A stretch of 64,000 nt of DNA from Streptomyces polyasparticus (GTDB taxonomy: Bacteria; Actinomycetota; Actinomycetes; Streptomycetales; Streptomycetaceae). Positions 50,143 to 57,977 of this stretch are shown in pieces. The stretch covers positions 124,001 to 188,000 of the forward strand of contig NZ_JACTVJ010000011.1 of the NCBI RefSeq assembly GCF_014493765.1, written 5' to 3'. The stretch's first letter is position 1. Every line of letters begins with the position of its first letter. A program made the translations under genes and the position numbers. The notes under the pieces are model-generated. The model worked only from the letters and a program-made list of their open reading frames with translations. It made no database searches and was not told the DNA's origin.

Positions 50143-51104
50143 GGAGTCCTCGTGCGGTCGGCCGGGTCGAGGACGGGACCCGGCTCCTGCGAAGTCGCCA
50201 CCACCCGCGCCCGGCCCTTCGACCGCGAAACCCCCACCCCCGCAAGGCAGATCGCACCGCCCAGCAGCGTCAGCCACCCCGGTACCTCGTCCAGGGCGAG
50301 CCAGGACATCAGGACCACGATCGCGGGCACGGCGTACGTGGTCGCGCCCATCTTGCCCGCGGTCGTGCGGGCCAGGGCGTACGCCCAGGTCGTGAAGGCG
50401 AGGGCGGTCGGGAAGACGCCCAGGTAGAGCATGTTGAGGGTCGCCGAGACCGGTGCGTCGCCCAGCTCGGACAGGAGCACCCCGCTGAACGGCAGGCAGG
50501 CCACCGCGCCGATCAGGCACCCGAAGGTCGTCACCTGCAGCGGGCTCGCGTGCTTGAGCGCGGGCTTCTGGGCGACCACGCCGCCCGCGTACGAGACCGC
50601 CGCGAGCAGGCAGAGCAGCACGCCGAGCAGCGAGGCGTTGCCGTCGCCGGACATCGACAGACCCACCACGGCGGCGCCCGCGAACGACACCGCCATCCCG
50701 GCGAGCAGCCGCTTCGGCAGCCCCTCCTTGAGCAGCCAGCCGGCGAGGAGCGCCATCACCAGCGGGCCGATGTTCACCACGAGCGCCGCCGTGCCCGCGT
50801 CGACCTTCTGCTCGCCCCAGTTGAGCACCACCATGTACAGGCCGAACCAGAGCAGCCCCGAGATCGCGATGCCGGGCCATGCGGCCTTCGGCGGCACTCC
50901 CTCGCGGCGTATCAGCAGGAACAGTCCGAGCGTCAACGCGCCGGCGAGCAGCCGCCCGAGGGCGAGCGCTCCCGGTGAATAGGCCTCGCCCGCACTGCGG
51001 ATGGAGACGAAGGCGGAGGCCCACAGGACGACGGTGACACCCGCGGCGGCGAGTGCAAGCAGTTCGGAGCGCCGCGAAGGAGCGGAGGGCGGGGAGATCG
51101 TCAT
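50139..51104 (-). CDS. EamA/DMT family exporter (RhaT/YdcZ-like)
   Basis: 321 residues with ten hydrophobic spans in two EamA repeats (VVLWASAFVSIRSAGEAYSPG at the start, LLCLLAAVSYAGGVVAQKPAL in the second). DMT members export amino acids or metabolites. The start 51104 follows TAGGGT (51112-51117) by 7 nt, so leaderless. The terminal tail is Arg/Ser-rich. Confidence 0.9.
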   Translation of the reverse strand: MTISPPSAPSRRSELLALAAAGVTVVLWASAFVSIRSAGEAYSPGALALGRLLAGALTLGLFLLIRREGVPPKAAWPGIAISGLLWFGLYMVVLNWGEQKVDAGTAALVVNIGPLVMALLAGWLLKEGLPKRLLAGMAVSFAGAAVVGLSMSGDGNASLLGVLLCLLAAVSYAGGVVAQKPALKHASPLQVTTFGCLIGAVACLPFSGVLLSELGDAPVSATLNMLYLGVFPTALAFTTWAYALARTTAGKMGATTYAVPAIVVLMSWLALDEVPGWLTLLGGAICLAGVGVSRSKGRARVVATSQEPGPVLDPADRTRTP

Positions 51105-51194
51105 GCGTCGGACCCTACGCGCGGGACTGTTCGGCGCCCACCGAATTGACGTCCGCCGTCAATCGACGCCGGCGACCGCCGTCCAGCGGACGCC

Positions 51195-51824
51195 TCACAG
51201 CGCCCTGAACTGCTGCTCCAGACCGTCGAGAAGAGCCGTGAGCCCCGTCTCGAAGGCCCGCTCGTCCACCTTCTCCTGCCGCTCGGCGAGCAGATGCGCC
51301 TGCCCGAGGTGCGGATAGTCGGCGGGGTCGTACGCGGCCTCGTCGTCCACGAACCCGCCCGCGAACGAGCCGAGCGCCGAGCCCATGATGAAGTACCGCA
51401 TCAGCGCTCCGATCGAGGTGGCCTGCGCGGCCGGCCACCCCGCCGCGGTCATCGCGCCGAACACCGCGTCGGCCACCTTCAGACCCGACGGCCTGCGCCC
51501 GGGACCGCGCGCGAGCACCGGAACGATGTGCGGATGGTCGCGCAGCGCCGCGCGGTAGGAGACGGCCCAGTCGTGCAGCGCGTCCCGCCAGGGCCTGCCG
51601 TCCTCGAACATCGACAGATCGACCTGCGCGCTCACCGAGTCCGCGACCGCCTCGAGGATCTGGTCCTTCGTACGGAAGTGGTTGTACAGCGAGGGCCCGC
51701 TCACGCCGAGCTCCGCGGCGAGCCGCCGCGTGGAGACGGCCGCGAGCCCTTCGGCGTCGACCAGCGCGCACGCGGTCTCGACGATGCGATCGGTGCTCAG
51801 GAGGGGCTTGCGCGGTCGGGCCAT
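51195..51824 (-). CDS. TetR family regulator with TetR_C-like domain
   Basis: 209 residues. HTH: VSTRRLAAELGVSGPSLYNHFRTKD (in pieces) at about 30-55. The C-terminal domain (ALHDWAVSYRAALRDHPHIVPVLA) resembles tetracyclin-repressor-like C-terminal domains. ATG 51824 is selected because TACTAT (51832-51837) lies 7 nt upstream; a Met three codons earlier is in frame but would precede transcription. It is divergent from the acyl-CoA dehydrogenase and likely controls it. Confidence 0.9.
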   Translation of the reverse strand: MARPRKPLLSTDRIVETACALVDAEGLAAVSTRRLAAELGVSGPSLYNHFRTKDQILEAVADSVSAQVDLSMFEDGRPWRDALHDWAVSYRAALRDHPHIVPVLARGPGRRPSGLKVADAVFGAMTAAGWPAAQATSIGALMRYFIMGSALGSFAGGFVDDEAAYDPADYPHLGQAHLLAERQEKVDERAFETGLTALLDGLEQQFRAL

Positions 51825-51891
51825 GCGCCACATAGTAGGGCCCTGAACCTAAAAACTAGCAGTGATAATTAAACTGGCAGGGTGAGCGCCG
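51825..51891. promoter_or_regulatory. Divergent promoter with direct repeats
   Basis: AAACTAGCAG (51853-51862) and AAACTGGCAG (51871-51880) are 18 bp apart in an A+T-rich island. GATAAT (51864-51869) is a good plus-strand -10 for the acyl-CoA dehydrogenase. The repeats bracket it and are a likely TetR binding site. Confidence 0.55.
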
Positions 51892-53043
51892 ATGAACCTG
51901 GAACTCAGCGAAGAGCAGACGGCCGTACGCGAACTGGCCCGTGACTTCACGGCCCGCGAGATCGCCCCGTACGTCACCGAGTGGGACCGGGCCGAGCAGG
52001 TCGACCGCGCCATCGTGAAGAAGCTCGGCGAGGTCGGCTTCCTCGGGCTCACGATCGACGAGGAGTACGGCGGCAGCGGCGGCGACCACCTCGCGTACTG
52101 CCTGGTCACGGAGGAGCTCGGCCGCGGCGACTCCTCGGTGCGCGGCATCGTCTCCGTCTCGCTCGGGCTCGTCGCCAAGACGATCGCCGCGTGGGGGAAC
52201 GAGGAGCAGAAGCAGCACTGGCTGCCGCGGCTCACCTCCGGCGAGTACGTCGGCTGCTTCGGCCTCACCGAGCCCGGCACCGGCTCCGACGCGGGCAACC
52301 TGACCACGAAGGCCGTACGCGACGGCGACACGTATGTCGTCAGCGGTACCAAGATGTTCATCACCAACGGCACCTGGGCCGATGTCGTGCTGCTCTTCGC
52401 GCGCACCAACGACCAGCCCGGCCACAAGGGCGTCTCCGCCTTCCTGATCCCCACCGACAGCCCGGGGCTCACCCGCCGTGAGATCCACGGCAAGCTCGGG
52501 CTGCGCGGGCAGGCCACCGCCGAACTCGTCCTGGAGGACGTCCGCGTGCCCGCGTCGGCGATGCTCGGCCCCGAGGGCAAGGGCTTCTCCGTCGCGATGT
52601 CGGCGCTCGCCAAGGGCCGGATGTCGGTCGCGGCCGGCTGTGTCGGCATCGCCCAGGCGGCGCTCGACGCGGCGGTCAGGTATGCCACCGAGCGCGAGCA
52701 GTTCGGCGGCCCCATCGCCCGCCATCAGCTGGTCCAGGAGCTGATCAGCGATATCGCCGTGGACGTGGACGCGGCCCGGCTGCTGACCTGGCGGGTGGCC
52801 GATCTCATCGACCGCGGACTGCCGTTCACCACCGAGTCCTCCAAGGCGAAGCTGTTCGCCTCCGAGGCGGCGGTGCGCGCGGCCAACAACTGCCTTCAGG
52901 TGTTCGGCGGTTATGGCTATATCGACGAATACCCCGCGGGGAAGCTGCTGCGCGACGCCCGTGTGATGACGCTGTACGAGGGCACCTCGCAGATACAGAA
53001 GTTGCTCATCGGGCGTGCGGTGACGGGAGTGTCGGCGTTCTGA
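51892..53043 (+). CDS. Acyl-CoA dehydrogenase
   Basis: 383 residues, full length. FAD signatures are GCFGLTEPGTGSDAGN and MFITNGTWAD. The catalytic Glu is near residue 363 in TLYEGTSQIQ. It oxidises an acyl-CoA to the enoyl-CoA, in fatty acid or branched-chain catabolism. ATG 51892 follows the divergent promoter. Short-chain or isovaleryl-like specificity is possible, but the sequence alone does not decide. Confidence 0.96.
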   Translation: MNLELSEEQTAVRELARDFTAREIAPYVTEWDRAEQVDRAIVKKLGEVGFLGLTIDEEYGGSGGDHLAYCLVTEELGRGDSSVRGIVSVSLGLVAKTIAAWGNEEQKQHWLPRLTSGEYVGCFGLTEPGTGSDAGNLTTKAVRDGDTYVVSGTKMFITNGTWADVVLLFARTNDQPGHKGVSAFLIPTDSPGLTRREIHGKLGLRGQATAELVLEDVRVPASAMLGPEGKGFSVAMSALAKGRMSVAAGCVGIAQAALDAAVRYATEREQFGGPIARHQLVQELISDIAVDVDAARLLTWRVADLIDRGLPFTTESSKAKLFASEAAVRAANNCLQVFGGYGYIDEYPAGKLLRDARVMTLYEGTSQIQKLLIGRAVTGVSAF

Positions 53044-53102
53044 GTACGGCTTGAGTACCTGTACGGATGTGGCCCGGCTCACAAAGCCCCACCCTGTGGC
53101 GT

Positions 53103-53390
53103 ATGACTGACGCGCCGATCACGCAGCAGAACACCACCGGCTTCTACGGGATGGCGATCGCGTCCTTCGCGATCGCCCTCGGCTCCGTGGGCATCGCGCT
53201 CCTCTACATGGACGTCGACGTCTGGATCCGGGCCTTCATGGCGATCTCGGTCCTGTATCTGACGACCTCCGCGATCACGCTCTCGAAGGTCGTACGGGAC
53301 CGGCAGGAGTTCGAGCAGATCGTCAGCCGGGTGGACCAGGCCCGCATGGAGAAGATCCTCGCGGAGCACGATCCGTACAGGACTCCATAG
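53103..53390 (+). CDS. YiaA/YiaB-like small membrane protein
   Basis: 95 residues with two spans (FYGMAIASFAIALGSVGIALLYM and WIRAFMAISVLYLTTSAITLS in pieces) and a charged C-terminal helix rich in Arg/Glu (RVDQARMEKILAEHD). It matches the YiaAB family of unknown function. The chosen ATG 53103 is the second in frame; the upstream 12 residues lack a ribosome site. CACCCT 7 nt upstream could be a weak leaderless -10. Confidence 0.85.
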   Translation: MTDAPITQQNTTGFYGMAIASFAIALGSVGIALLYMDVDVWIRAFMAISVLYLTTSAITLSKVVRDRQEFEQIVSRVDQARMEKILAEHDPYRTP

Positions 53391-53420
53391 CGCTCGTCCG
53401 GGACTCCGTAGCCTTCGTCA

Positions 53421-53435
53421 CTAAGCGCTTGCTCA
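53421..53435 (+). promoter_or_regulatory. Operator CTAAGCGCTTGCTCA (copy 1)
   Basis: Identical 15-mer to 54607-54621. Its core AAGCGCTT is a palindrome. It lies 11 bp upstream of TATGGT (53446-53451), a good -10 for the TetR gene. Confidence 0.7.
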
Positions 53436-53480
53436 CCGGTCGGGGTATGGTGTTCGCCCGATGACCGGAAGGGGCGAGTG

Positions 53481-54104
53481 ATGACCGCGACCGAGGAGAC
53501 CCAGGACGTGCCCTGGGGTGACGTCACCCCGGACGCCGCCCGGCGGCTGATGGTCGCCGCGGTCGAGGCCTTCGCCGAGCGCGGGTACCACGCGACGACC
53601 ACACGGGACATCGCGGGCCGCGCGGGCATGAGCCCGGCCGCGCTCTACATCCACTACAAGACCAAGGAAGAGCTGCTCCACAAGATCAGCACCCTCGGTC
53701 ACACCAAGGCCGTGAACATCCTCACGACCGCCGCCGACGCGGACGGCACCGCCGCTGAGCGTCTCGCGCAGGCGGTGCGCTCCTTCGTGGTCTGGCACGC
53801 CGGGCACCACACCACCGCCCGGGTCGTCCAGTACGAGCTCGACGCCCTCGGCGACGACCACCGCGCCGAGGTGGTCCAGCTGCGCCGGCAGTGCGATGCG
53901 GCGGTACGGCGGATCCTCACGGACGGCGTGAAGTCCGGCGAGTTCGAGGTCCCGGACATCCCCGGCGCCACCCTGGCCGTGCTCTCGCTCTGCATCGACG
54001 TGGCCCGCTGGTTCAACGTCCAGGGGCGCCGGACACCCGACGAGGTCGGCGCGTCGTACGCCGACCTCGTGCTGCGGATGGTGGGGGCGCGGCCCCGTTC
54101 GTAA
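53481..54104 (+). CDS. TetR/AcrR family regulator of acyl-CoA metabolism
   Basis: 207 residues. The HTH is TTTRDIAGRAGMSPAALYIHYKTKE (in pieces) at about 40-65. The effector domain contains ARVVQYELDALGDDHRAEV, as in TetR proteins tied to acyl-CoA genes. It carries its operator upstream, and a second copy faces the MaoC gene downstream, so autoregulation and control of MaoC are likely. ATG 53481 follows GAAGGGGCGAG. Confidence 0.93.
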   Translation: MTATEETQDVPWGDVTPDAARRLMVAAVEAFAERGYHATTTRDIAGRAGMSPAALYIHYKTKEELLHKISTLGHTKAVNILTTAADADGTAAERLAQAVRSFVVWHAGHHTTARVVQYELDALGDDHRAEVVQLRRQCDAAVRRILTDGVKSGEFEVPDIPGATLAVLSLCIDVARWFNVQGRRTPDEVGASYADLVLRMVGARPRS

Positions 54105-54119
54105 GAACTGCCGCAGGTC

Positions 54120-54584
54120 CTAGAAGTAGAACCGCGAGACCGACTCGGCCACGCACGCCGGCTTCCCGCCGTCCTCACGCTCGACGGTCACCGCCGTCGT
54201 CAACTGCACACCGCCGTCAGGGGTGTCGGTGACCTCCTTGATCACCGCGGTCGCGCGCACCCGCGAGCCCACCGGCACGGGGGAGGGGAAGCGCACCTTG
54301 TTGGTGCCGTAGTTGATGCCCATCTTCACGTTCTCGACCCGCATGATCTGCGGGACGAGCGTGGGGAGCAGCGACAGCGTCAGATAGCCGTGCGCGATGG
54401 TCGTGCCGAACGGTCCCGCGGCCGCCTTCTCGGCGTCGACGTGGATCCACTGGTGGTCGCCGGTGGCCTCCGCGAAGAGATCGATCCGCTTCTGGTCGAC
54501 CTCCAGCCACTCGCCGCCGCCGAGCTCCTCGCCGATCGCCGCACGCAGCTCCTCGGCCGACTTGAAGATCCTGGGCTCTGCCAT
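54120..54584 (-). CDS. MaoC family dehydratase (R-specific enoyl-CoA hydratase)
   Basis: 154 residues with a single hotdog fold. The catalytic motif is [15 protein letters not shown] (Asp and His of the hydratase), followed by [14 protein letters not shown]. It hydrates an enoyl-CoA in fatty acid or PHA metabolism. ATG 54584 has GGAGGCAGAGGAC upstream. The convergent TetR gene ends 15 bp away and the shared operator lies 23 bp upstream of the start. Confidence 0.94.
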   Translation of the reverse strand: MAEPRIFKSAEELRAAIGEELGGGEWLEVDQKRIDLFAEATGDHQWIHVDAEKAAAGPFGTTIAHGYLTLSLLPTLVPQIMRVENVKMGINYGTNKVRFPSPVPVGSRVRATAVIKEVTDTPDGGVQLTTAVTVEREDGGKPACVAESVSRFYF

Positions 54585-54606
54585 GTCCTCTGCCTCCACT
54601 CATTGT

Positions 54607-54621
54607 CTAAGCGCTTGCTCA
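54607..54621 (-). promoter_or_regulatory. Operator CTAAGCGCTTGCTCA (copy 2)
   Basis: Same 15-mer as at 53421-53435, in the promoter of the MaoC gene. Minus-strand reading gives TGAGCAAGCGCTTAG. Confidence 0.7.
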
Positions 54622-54673
54622 GCATGGTCGTCCGCCCTTGCCCATGTCAACGGAACGGGCGCAGCGGCGCAGG

Positions 54674-54686
54674 TAGGGTCCATGAC
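54674..54686 (+). promoter_or_regulatory. -10 element for a leaderless soxR transcript
   Basis: TAGGGT (54674-54679), 7 nt, GTG 54687. An out-of-frame ATG lies in the spacer. Confidence 0.5.
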
Positions 54687-55151
54687 GTGCCGCAGATTCC
54701 CGAGAAGATCCATGAACTCACCGTCGGCCAGCTGTCCGCGCGCAGCGGCGCCGCCGTATCGGCCCTGCACTTCTACGAGTCCAAGGGCCTGATCAGCAGC
54801 CGCCGCACCTCCGGCAATCAGCGCCGCTACAGCCGCGACGCCCTGCGCCGGGTCGCCTTCGTGCGGGCCGCGCAGCGCGTGGGCATCCCTCTCGCCACCA
54901 TCCGCGACGCCCTCGCCGAGCTCCCCGAGGAGCGCACGCCCAACCGTGAGGACTGGGCCCGGCTCTCGCAGACCTGGCGCAAGGAACTGGACGAGCGCAT
55001 CAAGCAGTTGGGTCGCCTGCGCGACCATCTGACCGACTGCATCGGCTGCGGCTGCCTGTCCCTGGAGACCTGCGTCCTGTCCAACCCGGACGACGTGTTC
55101 GGCGAGCGCCTGACGGGTTCGCGTCTGCTCGCGGAGAAGAAGGAGTCCTAG
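54687..55151 (+). CDS. soxR: Redox-sensing MerR-type regulator SoxR
   Basis: 154 residues. [26 protein letters not shown] (in pieces). The [2Fe-2S] ligands are the four Cys of [12 protein letters not shown] (about 118-129), exactly the SoxR spacing C-x2-C-x-C-x5-C. Streptomyces SoxR responds to redox-active secondary metabolites and controls a small regulon. No classical target is adjacent. GTG 54687 is the only frame-consistent start at the expected transcription start. Confidence 0.96.
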   Translation: MPQIPEKIHELTVGQLSARSGAAVSALHFYESKGLISSRRTSGNQRRYSRDALRRVAFVRAAQRVGIPLATIRDALAELPEERTPNREDWARLSQTWRKELDERIKQLGRLRDHLTDCIGCGCLSLETCVLSNPDDVFGERLTGSRLLAEKKES

Positions 55152-55189
55152 GCGCTTCAGGCATCCGGGAAGCTTTAGGCATACGGGAA

Positions 55190-55221
55190 GGGGGCGAACC
55201 GTCGCACGACGGCTCGCCCCC
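55190..55221. terminator. Hairpin between convergent soxR and RNA ligase genes
   Basis: A 15-bp stem with one mismatch (GGGGGCGAACCGTCG with CGACGGCTCGCCCCC) and a tiny loop. It serves both genes. Confidence 0.75.
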
Positions 55222-55232
55222 TCCTCGGTGTC

Positions 55233-56309
55233 TCACTCGTACTCGGTGCCGCCCTTACGGGTCAGATAGGCGGGGCTGACGGCCTTCGCGATGGCCCGCG
55301 AACCGACGACGTCACTGCGCCGCCCCACCGCGGGCCGTACCACGACGCCCTCGCGCAGATGCAGCTCACGCCCCGACACGGTCTCGCGCCCGGAGGCGTA
55401 CGCGAACACCAACTCCTCGTCGTACGGCCCCTCGTAGAGCGTGGGCACCAGCGGCAGCCGCTCCCGGAGCAGCTCCTCGAGCTCCGCCGGGTCCAGCCAG
55501 CGCACCTGCCCGCCGACCTCCACGGAGGCGTCGAACACCGCGTACCCGAGCGTGGCGCGCCGCCCGTCCGCGCCGTACGTCAGGTCCTGTACGCCGGCAC
55601 CGTAGACCTCACCGAACAGGCCGACCCTGCTCGCCCCGAGCCGCTCGGCGAGCCAGGCCGCGACGGCCGGCACGTCGAAGCCGCGTACCGCCCGCCAGTA
55701 CAGATTGCGCGGGTCCTCCTTGATGGCGAGGTACTTGGCGCCGAAGCCCTTCGAGGTGACCTGCACCTGCTCCGTACCGGCGGCATACGTGACCAGGCAC
55801 GCGGTTCCGTGCAGCTTCTCGGTCAGGACGACCTGCTCGCCGGGCTCGAAGATGCCCGGATAGCGCTGGAGGTTCTCGATGTCGATCCAGGGGAGCAGGT
55901 CGGGCGCGGGCTCGATCTCCCCGTTCATGGTGGTGGGCACCTCGGGCACCCACTTGGTGATGCCCAGCTTCTCGGCGAAGTCCGTGCCCTCTGCGGCGGC
56001 CTCGGCGAGGTCCACGCCTGCGAGGGCGGCGGGCCGGCAGACCAGGCCCTGCGAGAGCTCACCGCGCAGCCGGATCGCCTTCACGCGGTTCGCCTTCGAC
56101 CCCGCGAGGCGGCCGGTGAGCCCCAGCTCGTCGATCAACTCCTGGGGCAGGACGGCCTGTTCCGGGATGTAGACGGCGTGATCTCCGCTGCGGTAAGCGC
56201 CCTTGGCGACGACGGCTCGGTACAGGCCGACCTGGGCCAGTTCGAGGGCGTCGGCGCCCGGATGCTCATGGACGGTCAGCTCTTCGGCGGTGACGCGCAG
56301 CGTCGACAT
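55233..56309 (-). CDS. RNA ligase, DRB0094 (Rnl5) family
   Basis: 358 residues. The N-terminal OB-like domain (RVTAEELTVHEHPGADALELAQVG) precedes the nucleotidyltransferase core. Motif I is LTEKLHGTAC with the adenylated Lys near 161. Motif IV-V region contains REGVVVRPAVGRRS. This is the Deinococcus DraRnl (Rnl5) arrangement: OB domain in front, ligase behind. It repairs nicked RNA with 3'-OH and 5'-P ends in an ATP-dependent reaction. No tRNA anticodon nuclease or RtcB/Pnkp gene is adjacent. ATG 56309. Confidence 0.85.
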   Translation of the reverse strand: MSTLRVTAEELTVHEHPGADALELAQVGLYRAVVAKGAYRSGDHAVYIPEQAVLPQELIDELGLTGRLAGSKANRVKAIRLRGELSQGLVCRPAALAGVDLAEAAAEGTDFAEKLGITKWVPEVPTTMNGEIEPAPDLLPWIDIENLQRYPGIFEPGEQVVLTEKLHGTACLVTYAAGTEQVQVTSKGFGAKYLAIKEDPRNLYWRAVRGFDVPAVAAWLAERLGASRVGLFGEVYGAGVQDLTYGADGRRATLGYAVFDASVEVGGQVRWLDPAELEELLRERLPLVPTLYEGPYDEELVFAYASGRETVSGRELHLREGVVVRPAVGRRSDVVGSRAIAKAVSPAYLTRKGGTEYE

Positions 56310-56367
56310 TTTTCTGGGCTCCCTGTGTGCTCAGTTCGGTTTCATCGCCCTCCACTGTCCGGGGCGG

Positions 56368-56389
56368 AATCCGCTGGAGCGAGCGGATT
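56368..56389. promoter_or_regulatory. Inverted repeat AATCCGCT-N6-AGCGGATT
   Basis: Perfect 8-bp arms (56368-56375 and 56382-56389). It lies in the 150-bp divergent region between the RNA ligase and the next gene, just upstream of TAGCGT, a plausible -10. Confidence 0.5.
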
Positions 56390-56459
56390 TCGCTCTGGTA
56401 GCGTCGCGATCTTCGCCCGGGCGCGGTCCCGGTCCGGAGTCCTGACGGGAACTTTCCGT

Positions 56460-57209
56460 ATGCCTTCCCCTGAGCTCGATGCAGCTGTCGCCCGTGTCCG
56501 GGCCGTTTTCGCAGGGGCTTCGAGCCCAGGTGAGCAGGGCTGCACCATGTGCCATGACCCTGAGTGGACCGTCATGTTGCGGACGCCGGATGTGCCGATG
56601 TCCGTGGAAGCGGTCGACGCGCTTGCCCGCGAGGGCTTCGATCACTTCGACGACTTCGCCGCGTCCGTACGCCGTCTGCTGCCCGATCTGACACGGCAGT
56701 TGGCCGCGGGCGTGAGCGGCGCGGCCGGGGGTTTCGGAGGGGTGCAGGTGGTCGGTCACACCGACTGGAGCTTGGCCCCGGACGACGAGCGCGCGGCCGT
56801 ACTCGGCTTCTTCGAGGCCTGGTGGCTGGACACCCTGCGCTCGCCTCAGCCTCTGTACTCCGTCGACGACGTGTTCCAGACCTGCGCGACCGCGACCCGC
56901 ACCGTCACGCCGTATCTCGCCGCATGGGTGGCAGAGGCGCCGGGCGGGACCGCGGACGTGCATCTGTGCGCGTTCCTGGACCTGCAGCACCTCGACCTGA
57001 TCAACGAGGACGAGCGGATGATCGGTTGGTGGACGGACTACAGCCGCCCCGAGCCCATGGCGGAGATCGTCACCTGGGTGCTGGAGCACGGCGTGGACCG
57101 GATCCGTGCACAGGGCGCTCCCTCCGACCTCCTGAGCCGGCTCGAGCTGCTGCGGATTCCCGGGTACGAGGAGCGGTGGGCGGCCTACGAGGCCAGGTTC
57201 CTCACGTGA
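56460..57209 (+). CDS. Hypothetical cytosolic protein, 249 aa
   Basis: I do not recognise this family. It starts at ATG 56460 with GGGAA upstream. Visible features are a Cys pair CTMCHDPEW near residue 30, several Trp, and the acidic sequence YSVDDVFQTCATATR. It lacks signal peptides, membrane spans or repeats. Overlaps the end of the BKACE gene by 25 bp. The Cys pair could bind metal. Confidence 0.7.
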   Translation: MPSPELDAAVARVRAVFAGASSPGEQGCTMCHDPEWTVMLRTPDVPMSVEAVDALAREGFDHFDDFAASVRRLLPDLTRQLAAGVSGAAGGFGGVQVVGHTDWSLAPDDERAAVLGFFEAWWLDTLRSPQPLYSVDDVFQTCATATRTVTPYLAAWVAEAPGGTADVHLCAFLDLQHLDLINEDERMIGWWTDYSRPEPMAEIVTWVLEHGVDRIRAQGAPSDLLSRLELLRIPGYEERWAAYEARFLT

Positions 57210-57901
57210 GCCACCAACTCGGCGTTGTCCGCCGCCCGTCGCCCGTCCGGCAACACCAGCGTGTCCTCAAGGCCGATCCGCGTCGCAATCCCCCGCTCCA
57301 GCGCAAGCCGCAGCACCGGCCACGCGCCGTCCTCCTCGCCGTGCAGGAGGACGGGACGGCCGTGTTCCGTGCCGATCTCGGCCAGGAGCGCCGAGGCCGA
57401 CGCCGCGGCCGTCCGCGCCGACGTGTCCGTCACCTCGGCAAGGACCCGCAACACCCGCCCGCGCAAAGGCGATGCACGGAAGCGGTCGGGCCCGTCCGTC
57501 CCGGACCACAACCCCGCCTCCACCCCCACACCCCGGTCGAGCAGCTCGGCCGCGACCTCCTCCGCCCCCGGCTCATGCCAGTTGACCGACGCATGGTCGG
57601 GCAGCACCGTCCACGAGCGGATCTGCTCCAGGCGTACGGACGGGTCCGGTTCGGCCCAGGCGCCCGTCGTCACCCCGACCGGGACGCCGACCTGCGACCG
57701 TACGGCCTGCAGAGTCGCCGCGACCATCCGCGGCGAGAGGGTGTCGTGCCCGCAGGGAGTCTTGGGATGGACATGCACGTCCACGGCTCCCGCGGCGACC
57801 GCACGCGCCGCCGCACGAGCCATGTCCTCGGGGGACATCGGCACGGAAGCGCCGTCCGCCGTGCCCCGCGCACCATTGAGACAGACCTGTACCCACACCA
57901 T
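57185..57901 (-). CDS. BKACE family protein (3-keto-5-aminohexanoate cleavage enzyme-like, DUF849)
   Basis: 238 residues. BKACE enzymes cleave beta-keto acids with acetyl-CoA using zinc. Features: the start VQVCLNGARGTADG, the metal-binding VDVHVHPK, and GLEDTLVLPDGRRAADNAELV at the C-terminus. Short relative to the usual 270-300 residues. ATG 57901 is chosen because CACGAT ends 7 nt upstream and the RecA-NDp-like element precedes it; GTG 57934 lies within that element. Confidence 0.87.
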   Translation of the reverse strand: MVWVQVCLNGARGTADGASVPMSPEDMARAAARAVAAGAVDVHVHPKTPCGHDTLSPRMVAATLQAVRSQVGVPVGVTTGAWAEPDPSVRLEQIRSWTVLPDHASVNWHEPGAEEVAAELLDRGVGVEAGLWSGTDGPDRFRASPLRGRVLRVLAEVTDTSARTAAASASALLAEIGTEHGRPVLLHGEEDGAWPVLRLALERGIATRIGLEDTLVLPDGRRAADNAELVAHVRNLAS

Positions 57902-57908
57902 GCCGTCG

Positions 57909-57931
57909 ATCGTGCCAGCCGCCACTGACAC
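57909..57931 (-). promoter_or_regulatory. RecA-NDp/PafBC-like promoter, leaderless
   Basis: On the minus strand GTGTCAGTGG (57922-57931), 7 nt, CACGAT (57909-57914), then 7 nt to ATG 57901. First base of each box deviates from consensus. The stretch from TGTCAGTGGCGGCTG on is nearly the same as at 1655-1669. Confidence 0.5.
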
Positions 57932-57977
57932 GACACGACCTTGAGCGCCTTGCCCGCTCACCCCGACAGCGCGTTGA

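Noticed and set aside
55359-57209. 616-codon plus-strand frame running through the RNA ligase gene
   Set aside because: The first two thirds are antisense to the ligase; only the part from 56460 has independent start signals.
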